A stretch of 64,000 nt of DNA from Actinomadura meyerae (GTDB taxonomy: Bacteria; Actinomycetota; Actinomycetes; Streptosporangiales; Streptosporangiaceae): positions 110,278-174,277 of the forward strand of contig NZ_FZOR01000014.1 of the NCBI RefSeq assembly GCF_900188445.1, given 5' to 3'. This document shows, piece by piece, positions 7,719-16,267 of the stretch. The notes under the pieces are model-generated. The model was given only the letters and a program-made list of their open reading frames with translations. It was not told where the DNA came from and searched no databases. A program made the position numbers and the translations under genes. Each line of letters opens with the position of its first letter. Positions within the stretch are counted from its first letter, which is position 1.

Positions 7719-8501
7719 TCACGTCGAGGGGTCGGCGATCCCGTCCAGCTCGCGGCGCGCCCGGCGCCGCTCCTTCTCCGCCTTCGCCGCCGCCTTCTCC
7801 TCGGCCTTCCCGGCCTTCGCCGCGGCCTTCTCGGCGGCCCGCTCCCGGCGCTCCTGCTCCTTGCGCCGCCGGCGCGGGTCCAGCGACGGCTTCGGCTCCA
7901 GCGCCGCGAGGCCGTTCCACGCGAGGTTCACCACGTGCGCGGCGACCTCCTCCCGGCGCGGCTTGCGGACGTCCAGCCACCACTGGCCCGTCATCGCGAC
8001 CATGCCGACCAGCATCTGCGCGTACATGGGCGCGAACTTGTCGTCGTAGTCGTGCCGGTCGAACTCCTGCGCGAGGACGTACTCCACCTCGCCCGCTATC
8101 TCGCTGAGCAGGCTCGCGTAGCTGCCGGTGCCCGTGCCGCCGTGCGAGTCGCGGACCAGGATGCGGAAGCCGTCCGGATGGCCCTCGATGTACTCCAGCA
8201 GCGCCAGCGCCGCCTTCTCCAGCTTTCCGCGGTAGTGGATGGCCGAGTTCAGGGCGTCCGTGACCAGCCCCAGGAGGCGCTCGAACTCGCGGTCGACGAC
8301 GACCGCGTAGAGCCCCTCCTTGCCGCCGAAGTGCTCGTACACCACGGGCTTGGACACGCCGGCCGCGGAGGCGATCTCCTCCACCGAGGTGCCGTCCAGG
8401 CCGCGGTCGGCGAACAGCGACCGGCCGATGTCGAGCAGCTGCTCGCGGCGTTCCTTGCCCGTCATCCGCTTTCTGCGGGACCTGGGAGCGGGATCTGTCA
8501 C
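7719..8501 (-). CDS. TetR-family regulator with charged C-terminal tail
   Basis: A 260-residue regulator starting at GTG 8501. The TetR helix-turn-helix is at about residues 17-63 (EEIASAAGVSKPVVYEHFGG at 41-60). The ligand-binding domain ends near 205. Beyond it lies an unusual 50-residue tail built of Arg, Lys, Glu and Ala (repeats such as KAAAKAEKE), predicted to be a long charged helix. It is 17 nt downstream of the desaturase stop on the same strand, so the two genes probably form one unit. The likely role is feedback control of the desaturase through the dyad at 9516-9535. It recalls actinobacterial lipid regulators such as FasR, but this is not certain from sequence alone. Confidence 0.88.
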   Translation of the reverse strand: MTDPAPRSRRKRMTGKERREQLLDIGRSLFADRGLDGTSVEEIASAAGVSKPVVYEHFGGKEGLYAVVVDREFERLLGLVTDALNSAIHYRGKLEKAALALLEYIEGHPDGFRILVRDSHGGTGTGSYASLLSEIAGEVEYVLAQEFDRHDYDDKFAPMYAQMLVGMVAMTGQWWLDVRKPRREEVAAHVVNLAWNGLAALEPKPSLDPRRRRKEQERRERAAEKAAAKAGKAEEKAAAKAEKERRRARRELDGIADPST

Positions 8502-8518
8502 GGTATCAATTGTGGCGG

Positions 8519-9469
8519 TCAAACCGCCTGCTTCGTGCGTTTCGCGGCGAGCCTGTCGCTGTTCGGCCACCGGACGTCGTGCGCCCAGCCCGCCTTCTCG
8601 AACGCCTGGATGATCCGCGCGCTGATGTCGACCTGCCCCTTCAGCACGCCGTGCCGCGCGCACGTCGGGTCCGAATGGTGCAGGTTGTGCCACGATTCGC
8701 CGAGCGACGGGATGGCCAGCCACCACACGTTGCGGGACCTGTCGCGGACCTCGAAGTCCTCGGTGCCGAAGGTGTGGCAGATCGAGTTGATCGACCACGT
8801 CACGTGGTGCACCAGCGTGATCCGGACGAACCCGGCCCAGAACAGCGCGGTCAGGAAGCCCGTCCAGGACATCGTGATCAGCCCGCCGAGCACCGCCGGC
8901 AGCAGGAACGACACCGCGACCAGCGCGGGGAACGCCAGGTGGATGCGCCGGATGTCGCGATCGTTCAGCAGGTCCTTGGCGAACCGCTTCTTGGACGTCC
9001 GGTTGGCGTCGAACAGCCAGCCGTAGTGCGCCCAGGCCAGCCCCTTCGCGAGCGCCTTCCAGTCGTCCCCGAACCGCCACGGCGAGTGCGGGTCGAACTC
9101 CTTGTCCGAGTGCTTGTGGTGCCGCCGGTGGTCGGCGACCCACGTGATGACCGGGCCCTCGATCGCCATGCTCCCGGCGAGCGCCAGGGCGATCTTCAGA
9201 CCCCGCCTGGCCTTGAACGACCCGTGCGTGAAGTACCGGTGGTACCCGACCGTGATGCCGCCCGCGGACAGCACGTAGAACACCGCGGTGAGCACGACGT
9301 CCGTCCAGCCGAGGAACCGTCCCCACGCCAGCGGTACCGCCGCGAACAGCGCCAGGAACGGCACGCCCGTGAACACGGCGATGAGCACCCGTTCCGCGGT
9401 GCCGCGCGCCTCCGGCGCGAACTCCGGCCGCGGTTGCGGCCGAGGGGGGTCCATGGTCGGAGCTGTCAT
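8519..9469 (-). CDS. Acyl-CoA delta-9 fatty-acid desaturase
   Basis: A 316-residue integral-membrane di-iron desaturase. All three histidine boxes are present: HRYFTH at 77-82, HRRHH at 114-118 and HNLHH at 261-265, with further metal-ligand candidates in HHVTWSINSICH (221-232). Hydrophobic segments before box 1 (about 29-75) and between boxes 2 and 3 (about 178-217) fit the four-helix topology of stearoyl-CoA desaturases. It introduces a cis double bond into saturated acyl-CoA using oxygen and electrons from a reductase that is not encoded nearby. Upstream are AGGAAG as ribosome site and a 20-bp dyad. The downstream TetR gene is probably its regulator. Confidence 0.92.
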   Translation of the reverse strand: MTAPTMDPPRPQPRPEFAPEARGTAERVLIAVFTGVPFLALFAAVPLAWGRFLGWTDVVLTAVFYVLSAGGITVGYHRYFTHGSFKARRGLKIALALAGSMAIEGPVITWVADHRRHHKHSDKEFDPHSPWRFGDDWKALAKGLAWAHYGWLFDANRTSKKRFAKDLLNDRDIRRIHLAFPALVAVSFLLPAVLGGLITMSWTGFLTALFWAGFVRITLVHHVTWSINSICHTFGTEDFEVRDRSRNVWWLAIPSLGESWHNLHHSDPTCARHGVLKGQVDISARIIQAFEKAGWAHDVRWPNSDRLAAKRTKQAV

Positions 9470-9515
9470 GCGCCACCACTTCCTGCTACTAGATGAGCCT
9501 TACCTACGCCACCGT

Positions 9516-9535
9516 AACCTACGCAAGCGTAGGTT
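9516..9535. promoter_or_regulatory. Dyad operator upstream of desaturase/TetR unit
   Basis: AACCTACGC and GCGTAGGTT form a perfect 9-bp inverted repeat with a 2-nt spacer. An extra half-site ACCTACGC is at 9502-9509, 15 bp from the equivalent half of the dyad. On the minus strand the dyad overlaps a possible -35 TTGCGT for the desaturase gene. The symmetry and spacing are typical of TetR operators, so the downstream TetR is the obvious candidate binder. Confidence 0.65.
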
Positions 9536-9628
9536 GCCCAGCACCGAACGGTAAATCCAGGGGGAAACTGCCTCTCCAGCCACAAACCCCTCACGATCTC
9601 CGTTGTCCCGCGCGCCCGTGGCCCGGGT

Positions 9629-9965
9629 GTGGAGTGGCTTGCCGCAAATGGACGGATTAAACCGTTTTGGGGTAAGGCTGCGCAGCAGATGAACACGAAG
9701 AGCAATGATATGGTCACGCAAGGTGGTGGTCACGGTGAGGTCGCCCTCATGAGCGGGCCAATGCCGGACGAGATTCGAGATCAGCTCAAGCCCAAGGCCA
9801 TCGACCTCCGCCGCCAGGGGTGGACCTATCGCGAGATCGCGGGCTCCCTCAACATCTCCATAAGCACCTGCTCCCTCTGGTTACGGAACGTCCCCGCACC
9901 CCGGAGGCCGGGCCGACGAGGCGCTCGGCAGGCTCCTCGCCGAGCGCGCGCAGCCTCGGCAATAG
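9629..9965 (+). pseudogene. Remnant of an actinobacterial helix-turn-helix protein
   Basis: From about codon 41 (GPMPDEIRDQLKPKAIDLRR) the reading frame encodes a convincing N-terminal HTH domain, with WTYREIAGSLNISISTCSLW as the recognition part. This start pattern is common in a family of actinobacterial HTH proteins that continue for another 150 or more residues. Here the frame changes near 9890-9900: the original frame runs into Arg/Ala-rich noise, while the +1 frame reads HPGGRADEALGRLLAERAQP and stops at 9963-9965. Truncation plus frameshift suggest a decayed gene. The stretch 9470-10039 has no other supported gene; it holds the desaturase promoter and then the tRNA. It could instead be a short functional HTH peptide. 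Confidence 0.5.
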
Positions 9966-10039
9966 GTGTGGGTCAACGACCGGGTGACCGGTATCGTGGG
10001 CTTGGCAGGCGCCCCTCCTGTAAAGGAAAGTGCTGTCGA

Positions 10040-10112
10040 TCCGCCGTAGCGTAATTGGAAACGCAGCTGGTTTTGGTCCAGAAGATTCCAGGTTCGAGCC
10101 CTGGCGGCGGAG
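10040..10112 (+). tRNA. tRNA-Gln (anticodon UUG)
   Basis: The acceptor arms TCCGCCG (10040-10046) and CGGCGGA (10105-10111) pair perfectly and are followed by G as discriminator base, the known identity base of tRNA-Gln. The anticodon arm is CTGG-TTTTGGT-CCAG with TTG at the anticodon positions; the pair closing that stem is a G-A mismatch. The T arm shows GGTTCGAGCC. CCA is not encoded. It reads CAA codons, which are rare in this genome. A glutamine tRNA just upstream of glmU is a conserved actinobacterial neighbour. Confidence 0.93.
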
Positions 10113-10278
10113 CTGTCTGAGATGTCCCAGGTAGGACGCCCGAGGCGGGCGGCGGGGTGACAGGTCGCGGGTGGGCGGTATCCTGCCCGTGTCGGGTGCG
10201 TTCCGGCCTGCCGTGTCACGAACTCGCAGGTGGGCGCGTCCGAGACCGATCCCGTCCGCGATGCCGAGGAGCCTCCTT

Positions 10279-11724
10279 GTGAGTGCTGCGAGCCGACCGG
10301 CCGCCGTCATCGTTCTCGCCGCGGGCGAGGGCACCCGCATGAAGTCCCGCAAGTCGAAGGTCCTGCACGAGCTGTGCGGCCGCAGCATGCTCGGCCACGT
10401 GCTGGCCGCCGCGCGGCGGCTCGACCCCGAGCGGCTCGTCGTGGTCGTCGGGCACCGGCGCGAGCAGGTCGTCGAGCACCTCGCCGCGCACGCGCCGGAC
10501 GCCGAGGCCGTCGTCCAGGAGCACCAGGGCGGGACGGGCCACGCGGTGCGCATGGCGCTGGAGCAGACCGGCGCGCTGGACGGCACCGTGGTCGTCACCA
10601 ACGGCGACCACCCGCTGCTGCGGGGCGAGACGCTCCAGGCGCTCGTCCGGACGCACGAGAGCGAGGGCAACGCCGCCACCGTGCTGACGACCGAGATGCC
10701 GGACGCCACCGGGTACGGGCGGATGGTCCGGGCGGCCGACGGCGGCGTCGAGGCGATCGTCGAGCACAAGGACGCCACCGAGGCGCAGCGCGCCATCAAC
10801 GAGATCAACGTCGGCATGTACGCCTTCGACGGCGCCCTGCTGGCCGACGCCCTGAAGCGGGTGACCACCGACAACGCGGGCGGCGAGGAGTACCTCACCG
10901 ACGTCGTGGCGATCGTGCGCGCGGACGGCCACCGGGCCGGCGCGCACCTGGTCGCCGACTGGGTGGAGACCCAGGGCGTCAACGACAAGGTCCAGCTCGC
11001 GCAGGCGCGCAGGCAGCTGAACGACCGCATCCTCGAGGCGCACATGCGCGCCGGGGTGACGATCATCGACCCGGCGTCCACCTGGATCGACGTGGGCGTG
11101 ACCGCCGAGCCGGACGCCGAGATCCTCCCCGGCACGCAGCTGCACGGCACGACGCACGTGGGCGAGGGCGCCCGGGTCGGACCCGGATGCACGCTGACCG
11201 ACACGACGGTCGGCGAGGGCGCCACCGTCGTCAACGCCGTGTGCGTGGAGGCCGAGATCGGGCCCGAGGCGTCCGTCGGCCCCTACGCCTACCTGCGGCC
11301 CGGGACGAAGCTGGCGCGCAAGGCCAAGGTCGGGACCTACGTCGAGACCAAGAACGCCGACATCGGCGAGGGCACGAAGGTGCCGCACCTGACCTATGTG
11401 GGGGACGCCGAGATCGGCGAGGGCTCCAACATCGGCGCGAGCTCGGTGTTCGTGAACTACGACGGCGTCCAGAAGCACCGCAGCGTCATCGGCTCGCACG
11501 TGAAGATCGGCAGCGACAACATGATCGTCGCCCCGGTGGAGGTGGGCGACGGCGCCTACACCGCCGCCGGGTCCGTGATCGTCCAGGACGTCCCGCCCGG
11601 GGCGATGGCGGTCGCGCGGGCGCGGCAGCGCAACGTCGAGGGCTGGGTGGAGCGCCGCCGGCCGGGCACGCCGGCGGCGGAGGCCGCCCGGCGCGCCAAG
11701 GACGAGGCCGAGGGCGCGCCGTAA
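10279..11724 (+). CDS. glmU: Bifunctional N-acetylglucosamine-1-phosphate uridyltransferase / glucosamine-1-phosphate acetyltransferase
   Basis: A 481-residue two-domain enzyme that makes UDP-GlcNAc for peptidoglycan and other glycans. The N-terminal pyrophosphorylase begins with [12 protein letters not shown] at residues 12-23. The C-terminal half is a left-handed beta-helix of hexapeptide repeats (about 255-445), with the acetyltransferase His in [13 protein letters not shown] (His370). The GTG at 10279 is preceded by GAGGAG 8 nt upstream and gives the usual short N-terminus; an in-frame ATG at 10261 would add six residues. It supplies a precursor that the glycan locus at 14673-44354 may also use. 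It is followed by prs, the standard actinobacterial order. Confidence 0.96.
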   Translation: MSAASRPAAVIVLAAGEGTRMKSRKSKVLHELCGRSMLGHVLAAARRLDPERLVVVVGHRREQVVEHLAAHAPDAEAVVQEHQGGTGHAVRMALEQTGALDGTVVVTNGDHPLLRGETLQALVRTHESEGNAATVLTTEMPDATGYGRMVRAADGGVEAIVEHKDATEAQRAINEINVGMYAFDGALLADALKRVTTDNAGGEEYLTDVVAIVRADGHRAGAHLVADWVETQGVNDKVQLAQARRQLNDRILEAHMRAGVTIIDPASTWIDVGVTAEPDAEILPGTQLHGTTHVGEGARVGPGCTLTDTTVGEGATVVNAVCVEAEIGPEASVGPYAYLRPGTKLARKAKVGTYVETKNADIGEGTKVPHLTYVGDAEIGEGSNIGASSVFVNYDGVQKHRSVIGSHVKIGSDNMIVAPVEVGDGAYTAAGSVIVQDVPPGAMAVARARQRNVEGWVERRRPGTPAAEAARRAKDEAEGAP

Positions 11725-11772
11725 CGCCGCGCCGAGGGCGCGAGATGCTTCCCCTCCGTCGGGCGGGGATGT

Positions 11773-11792
11773 GGAGGACACCGGTGTCTTCC
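11773..11792. promoter_or_regulatory. Twenty-base dyad in the glmU-prs gap
   Basis: GGAGGACACC followed directly by GGTGTCTTCC forms a 20-bp inverted repeat with a single imperfect pair and no loop. It lies 49 nt after the glmU stop and 104 nt before the prs start. The lack of a loop favours a protein-binding dyad over a terminator. No binding protein can be named. Confidence 0.35.
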
Positions 11793-11895
11793 GTGACAAC
11801 AGAGCAACCCGTGGACCGGAGTCTTGTGGTGCGCGGGGAGTGGGGACAACAACCCACATGTAAGGCACAGTTCCATTGAGGGGGAGTTGTCAGAG

Positions 11896-12876
11896 GTGAG
11901 TGGGATCAAAGCGAGCGGTCAGAAGAAGCTGATGCTCTTCACCGGCCGAGCCCACCCGGACCTGGCCAAGGAAGTCGCCGACAACCTCCACATCGAGCTC
12001 ACACCGACGTCCGCGTATGACTTCGCCAACGGCGAGACGTTCGTGCGGTTCCTGGAGTCGGTCCGCGGGTCGGACGCCTTCGTGATCCAGAGCCACACGG
12101 CTCCCATCAATCAGTGGATCATGGAGCAGCTGATCATGGTGGACGCGCTGAAGCGCGCGTCCGCCAAGCGGATCACCGTCGTCGCGCCGTTCTTCGGCTA
12201 CGCGCGGCAGGACAAGAAGCACCGCGGCCGGGAGCCGATCTCGGCGCGGCTGATGGCGGACCTGTTCAAGACCGCGGGCGCCGACCGGTTGATCACCGTG
12301 GACCTGCACACCGCGCAGATCCAGGGCTTCTTCGACGGCCCGGTGGACCACCTGTTCGCGCTGGACCTGCTGGCCCGCCACTTCGAGAGCCGCCTGGACA
12401 CCTCCCAGGTGACGGTGGTCGCGCCGGACGCGGGCCGGGTGCGGGTGACCGAGCGCTGGTCCGACCGGCTCGGCGGCGTGCCGATGGCGATCATCCACAA
12501 GAAGCGCGACCCGGACGTGGCGAACGAGGTGAAGGTCTTCGACGTCGTCGGCGAGGTCAAGGGCCGCACCTGCGTGGTCGTCGACGACATGATCGACACC
12601 GGCGGCACCATCGTGAAGGCGGCGGACGCCCTCTTCGACCAGGGCGCCACCAAGGTCGTCGTCGCCGCCACCCACGGCGTCCTGTCCGGCCCCGCCGTGG
12701 ACCGCCTGAAGAACTCGCGCATCTCCGAGGTCGTCCTGACCAACACGCTCCCGATCCCCGAAGAGAAGCAGTTCGACAAGCTCACCGTCCTCTCCATCGC
12801 CCCCCTGGTGGGCCGCGCGATCAACGAGGTCTTCAGCGACGGCTCCGTGACCAGCCTGTTCGGCGGGCACAGCTAA
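11896..12876 (+). CDS. prs: Ribose-phosphate pyrophosphokinase (PRPP synthase)
   Basis: A 326-residue class I PRPP synthase. It transfers pyrophosphate from ATP to ribose 5-phosphate, feeding nucleotide, histidine and tryptophan synthesis. Visible motifs are the flexible-loop region FFGYARQDKKHRGREPISAR, the DLHTAQIQGFFDGPVDHL segment and the PRPP-binding loop VVVDDMIDTGGTIVKAA. I chose the GTG at 11896, with GGGGGAG about 10 nt upstream; an in-frame TTG at 11887 is possible. A very strong hairpin follows the stop immediately. Confidence 0.96.
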   Translation: MSGIKASGQKKLMLFTGRAHPDLAKEVADNLHIELTPTSAYDFANGETFVRFLESVRGSDAFVIQSHTAPINQWIMEQLIMVDALKRASAKRITVVAPFFGYARQDKKHRGREPISARLMADLFKTAGADRLITVDLHTAQIQGFFDGPVDHLFALDLLARHFESRLDTSQVTVVAPDAGRVRVTERWSDRLGGVPMAIIHKKRDPDVANEVKVFDVVGEVKGRTCVVVDDMIDTGGTIVKAADALFDQGATKVVVAATHGVLSGPAVDRLKNSRISEVVLTNTLPIPEEKQFDKLTVLSIAPLVGRAINEVFSDGSVTSLFGGHS

Positions 12877-12878
12877 TT

Positions 12879-12938
12879 CCCAGGGGGAGGTGTCGGCCCA
12901 GGGGTGTCGGCCCCCCTGGGCCGACACCTCCCCCTGGG
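12879..12938 (+). terminator. Very long perfect hairpin after prs
   Basis: Positions 12879-12904 and 12913-12938 are perfect 26-bp inverted repeats around an 8-nt loop. The arms are rich in G and C and begin 3 nt after the prs stop codon. No U-tract follows, which is common for actinobacterial terminators. Termination or 3'-end protection of the prs mRNA is the likely role. Confidence 0.75.
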
Positions 12939-12960
12939 CCAATAGGCCCCTGCGATCGGC

Positions 12961-13145
12961 TAGACTCTTTCAATCGCGTGTGCCTCGGGTCGTTAAGTGC
13001 GGTGCCGGTCTTGGAGTCGCACTCCCCGGGGAACGCAAAGAATCTTCGAGGCGCCTGACGCATCGAGCATCGCCTGATTCGCTCTGTCCGTAGCGGACGT
13101 CCAGTGCCGGACGGCCGTGGATCGCAACAACGAGGAGTTTTCGCC
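12961..13145 (+). promoter_or_regulatory. rplY promoter and structured leader
   Basis: TAGACT at 12961-12966 is a good -10 hexamer (TANNNT), though no convincing -35 is visible. That would give a leader of about 170 nt. Near its end are two small adjacent hairpins with related stems: GTCCG-TAG-CGGAC (13086-13098) and CGTCC-AGTGCC-GGACG (13098-13113). The ribosome site GAGGAG follows at 13132-13137. The leader may allow autogenous control of the ribosomal protein, which is an inference only. Confidence 0.4.
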
Positions 13146-13775
13146 GTGTCCGAGGTACGCATTGCCGCCGAGCCGCGCACCGAGTTCGGTAAGGGTGCCG
13201 CGCGGCGCACCCGCCGGGCCGGCAAGGTGCCCGCCGTCCTCTACGGTCACGGCACCGACCCGCAGCACATCTCGCTGCCGGGTCACGACCTGATGCTGGC
13301 GCTGAAGACGCCGAACGTGCTGCTGACCATCGAGGGGCTCGGCAACGGCTCGGAGCTGGCGCTGCCGAAGGACGTGCAGCGCGACCCGATCAAGGGGTTC
13401 CTGGAGCACGTCGACCTGCTGCTGGTGAAGCGCGGCGAGAAGGTCGTCGTGGACCTGCCGGTGAACGTGATCGGTGACGTGGTCGCGGGCGGCCAGGTGG
13501 CGCAGACGGTCGTGGAGATCTCCGTGGAGACGGAGGCGACGCACATTCCGGAGTCGGTCGACCTGGACATCACCGGCCTGGCGGTCGACACGCAGGTGCT
13601 GGCGAAGGACCTGAAGCTGCCGTCGGGCACGACGCTGGCGGCGGACGAGGACACGCTGATCCTGCAGATCTCCGACGCCACGGCGGCGACGTCGGCGGAG
13701 CCGGAGGCGGGGGCCGAGGAGGCCGCGGCCGAGGGTGCGGGCGCCGAGGGCGAGGGCGAGCCCGCCGGCGAGTAG
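13146..13775 (+). CDS. rplY: Large-subunit ribosomal protein bL25 (CTC/TL5 type)
   Basis: A 209-residue protein that binds 5S rRNA on the 50S subunit. The N-terminal L25 domain (about 1-95) includes RTEFGKGAARRTRRAGKVPAVLYG; the C-terminal TL5/CTC beta domain spans about 96-185. The chain ends in an Ala/Glu/Gly-rich acidic tail typical of actinobacterial versions. The GTG start has GAGGAG 8 nt upstream. rplY beside pth is a conserved pair, and a clear terminator separates them here. Confidence 0.95.
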   Translation: MSEVRIAAEPRTEFGKGAARRTRRAGKVPAVLYGHGTDPQHISLPGHDLMLALKTPNVLLTIEGLGNGSELALPKDVQRDPIKGFLEHVDLLLVKRGEKVVVDLPVNVIGDVVAGGQVAQTVVEISVETEATHIPESVDLDITGLAVDTQVLAKDLKLPSGTTLAADEDTLILQISDATAATSAEPEAGAEEAAAEGAGAEGEGEPAGE

Positions 13776-13811
13776 CGCAGGCGCGGCCGTGCGGCCGCAT
13801 GGTTCTTTCAC

Positions 13812-13843
13812 GGCCCCCGCCGGTGTGCGCACCGGCGGGGGCC
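13812..13843 (+). terminator. Hairpin terminator between rplY and pth
   Basis: Arms 13812-13825 and 13830-13843 pair perfectly over 14 bp (GGCCCCCGCCGGTG) around a TGCG tetraloop. It lies 36 nt after the rplY stop and just before the pth ribosome site. There is no U-tract. Confidence 0.75.
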
Positions 13844-13865
13844 CTGCGCGTCGTGAGGAGTTCGG

Positions 13866-14441
13866 GTGAGCGCGGATCTCTGGCTGGTCGTGGGGCTCGG
13901 CAATCCGGGGCCGTCGTATGCGGGGAACCGGCACAACGCCGGGTTCATGGTGCTGGACGAGCTGGCGGCGCGGGCCGGGGGCCGGTTCAAGTCGCACCGG
14001 GCGCGGGCGGACGTGCTGGAGGGGCGGCTCGCGGGGGGGCGGGCGGTGCTGGCGAAGCCGCGGTCGTTCATGAACGAGTCGGGCGGTCCGGTGAAGGGGC
14101 TGCGGGACTTCTTCAAGGTGCCCGAGGAGCGGCTGGTCGTCGTCCACGACGAGCTGGACATCCCGTTCGGGGCGGTGCGGCTGAAGCGCGGCGGTGGTGA
14201 CAATGGTCACAACGGGCTGCGGTCGGTGACGCGGTCGCTCGGGACGAGGGAGTACCTGCGGGTGCGGTTCGGGGTGGGGCGGCCGCCGGGGCGGATGGAC
14301 GCGGCGGCGTTCGTGCTGAAGGACTTCTCCGCCACCGAGCGCAAGACCCTCGACCTGGAGGTCGACCGGGCGGCGGACGCGGTGGAGGCGCTGCTGTCGG
14401 ACGGGCTGGAGGCGGCCCAGAACGTGTTCCACGCGGGGTGA
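13866..14441 (+). CDS. pth: Peptidyl-tRNA hydrolase
   Basis: A 191-residue cytoplasmic esterase that releases peptides from peptidyl-tRNAs that fall off ribosomes. The catalytic pocket is visible: [17 protein letters not shown] at 11-27 with catalytic His23, the PRSFMNESG loop, the HDELDIPFG segment with its Asp, and DNGHNGLRS. The length is normal. It starts at GTG with GGAG upstream. In relatives this gene lies close to mfd; here about 30 kb of glycan genes intervenes. Confidence 0.96.
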   Translation: MSADLWLVVGLGNPGPSYAGNRHNAGFMVLDELAARAGGRFKSHRARADVLEGRLAGGRAVLAKPRSFMNESGGPVKGLRDFFKVPEERLVVVHDELDIPFGAVRLKRGGGDNGHNGLRSVTRSLGTREYLRVRFGVGRPPGRMDAAAFVLKDFSATERKTLDLEVDRAADAVEALLSDGLEAAQNVFHAG

Positions 14442-14557
14442 CCGGATCCGGCCACGGGCGGCCGCCGAGCGCGCCGCCACCACGGGCGTTCCGCCGGGCG
14501 GCGGCCCGGTTCCCCGGCGGCGCCGGCGTTCCGCCGCTGACCATGGCAAAGCATCCG

Positions 14558-14598
14558 TAGGATGGCGCGCGGACGAGGTTCGAGTTGCATGTGAACCT
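14558..14598 (+). promoter_or_regulatory. Possible promoter and dyad upstream of the glycan locus
   Basis: In the 231-nt gap between pth and the glycosylphosphotransferase, TAGGAT (14558-14563) fits a -10 element with CTGACC (14537-14542) as a weak, closely spaced -35. Just downstream, AGGTTC (14576-14581) and GAACCT (14593-14598) form a 6-bp inverted repeat across 11 nt, where an operator would lie. Nothing else stands out in this gap. Confidence 0.3.
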
Positions 14599-14672
14599 AG
14601 AGCGGCGTTCAACCGTCTTCGGTGTGAATCGCGCTGTCGTGGCGCGCGTTACAGGGGATTGGTGAGTGGTTT

Positions 14673-16151
14673 ATGGCCGTCGTTGACAAGGTCCAGGCCG
14701 AGTCATCGACCCGCCATGAGCAGAAGCGCGCGCAGTCGCAGAACTGGAGCGGCGCGTACCGGCGGGTCGCCACCTGGCTGGACTTCCTCAGCATGCTGAT
14801 GGCCGGCGTCATCGCGTTCGTGCTGCGGTTCCCGGGGGTGCCGACGGAGCTGAACGCGCCGTACGTGGCGCTGACCGTCGCGCTGCCGCTGCTGTGGGTG
14901 CCGACGCTGATGATGTGCCGGGCGTACCAGCCGCGGTACGTCGGCGTCGGCTACGAGGAGTTCCACCGGGTCATCCGGGCCGGGTTCATCCTGACGGCGG
15001 CGGTCGCGATCGTGGCGTACGCGACGAAGACCGAGGTGGCGCGCGGCTACGTGGTGATGGCGCTGCCGCTCGGCACGTTCCTGGCGCTGGTCGCGCGGTA
15101 CCGGCTGCGCAAGTGGCTGCACAAGCGGCGCTGGAACGGCGAGTGCATGCGCCGCGTGGTCGCGGTGGGGCACCGGACGTCGGTGGCCGACCTGATCCGG
15201 CTGCTGCGCACGAAGCGGTACCACGGCATGGACATCGTGGCGGTGTGCCTGCCGCCGGCGCTGGTGTCCGGTGAGGACGCGGTGGCCGAGATCGAGGGCG
15301 TCCCGGTGCTCGGCGACTTCGCGCAGGCGGCGGCGGTCGCCGAGCGGATCGCCGCGGACTCGGTGGCGGTGCTGGCCTGCCCGGAGATGGACGGGGTGGC
15401 GCTGCGCCGGCTGGCGTGGCAGATCGAGCGCGAGGACATCGAGCTGGTCGTGGCGCCGGCGCTGATGGACGTGACCGGCCCGCGGATCTCGATCCGCCCG
15501 GTGTCGGGGCTGCCGCTGCTGCACGTGGAGCACCCGGAGCTGGACGGCGGCCGCAAGCTGTTCAAGGGCCTGTTCGACCGGGTCGCGGCGCTGACCGGGA
15601 TCGTGGCCTTGAGCCCGCTGCTGGCGCTGGTGGCGCTGCTGATCAAGTTCGACGGGGACCGCGGCCCGGTGCTGTTCCGGCAGACGCGGGTCGGGCGCGG
15701 CGGCCGCGAGTTCACCGTGCTGAAGTTCCGCACGATGGTGCAGGACGCGGAGGCGCGGCGCCGGGAGCTGCTGGCGTCCAACGAGAACGACGGCGTGCTG
15801 TTCAAGCTGCGGGAGGACCCGCGGGTCACCCGGGTGGGCCGGTGGCTGCGCCGCTACTCGCTGGACGAGCTGCCGCAGCTGTTCAACGTGCTGCGCGGTG
15901 AGATGTCGCTGGTGGGGCCGCGCCCGCCGCTGCCGGAGGAGGTCGCCCAGTACGGCGGCGACGTGTACCGGCGGCTGGTGGTGAAGCCGGGGCTGACGGG
16001 CCTGTGGCAGGTGAGCGGCCGCTCCGACCTGACGTGGGAGGAGTCCGTCCGGCTCGACCTGCGCTACGTCGACAACTGGACCCTCGCCCTCGACCTGCAG
16101 ATCATGTGGAAGACGTGGAGTGCGGTCTTCCGGGGTTCCGGGGCCTACTGA
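14673..16151 (+). CDS. Polyprenyl-phosphate glycosylphosphotransferase (initiating sugar transferase)
   Basis: A 492-residue membrane enzyme of the WbaP/CpsE type that moves a sugar-1-phosphate from a nucleotide sugar to undecaprenyl or decaprenyl phosphate, the first committed step of polysaccharide repeat-unit assembly. About five N-terminal hydrophobic segments (roughly 33-145) are followed by a Rossmann-like CoA-binding-type domain (about 155-285). The catalytic domain starts near 292 with RKLFKGLFDRVAAL, and the conserved FRQTRVGRGGREFTVLKFRT, SLDELPQLFNVLRGEMSLVG and PGLTGLWQVSGRS elements are all present. It opens the glycan locus, 231 nt after pth. Which sugar is transferred cannot be read from sequence. 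Confidence 0.93.
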   Translation: MAVVDKVQAESSTRHEQKRAQSQNWSGAYRRVATWLDFLSMLMAGVIAFVLRFPGVPTELNAPYVALTVALPLLWVPTLMMCRAYQPRYVGVGYEEFHRVIRAGFILTAAVAIVAYATKTEVARGYVVMALPLGTFLALVARYRLRKWLHKRRWNGECMRRVVAVGHRTSVADLIRLLRTKRYHGMDIVAVCLPPALVSGEDAVAEIEGVPVLGDFAQAAAVAERIAADSVAVLACPEMDGVALRRLAWQIEREDIELVVAPALMDVTGPRISIRPVSGLPLLHVEHPELDGGRKLFKGLFDRVAALTGIVALSPLLALVALLIKFDGDRGPVLFRQTRVGRGGREFTVLKFRTMVQDAEARRRELLASNENDGVLFKLREDPRVTRVGRWLRRYSLDELPQLFNVLRGEMSLVGPRPPLPEEVAQYGGDVYRRLVVKPGLTGLWQVSGRSDLTWEESVRLDLRYVDNWTLALDLQIMWKTWSAVFRGSGAY

Positions 16152-16267
16152 CCCACCGCTGACCCCCGCGCCGGCCCCCGCTGACCGGGACCGGGCATCG
16201 GGCTGCCTGGGGTAGGCATGAGAAAGTGGACCCAACAGACCGTGCGAGTCGGGAACGTGATCAGCGG

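Noticed and set aside
10040..10112. tRNA-Gln as an integration site for an island
   Set aside because: No integrase gene and no repeat of the tRNA 3' end were seen nearby; only a decayed HTH gene is present.
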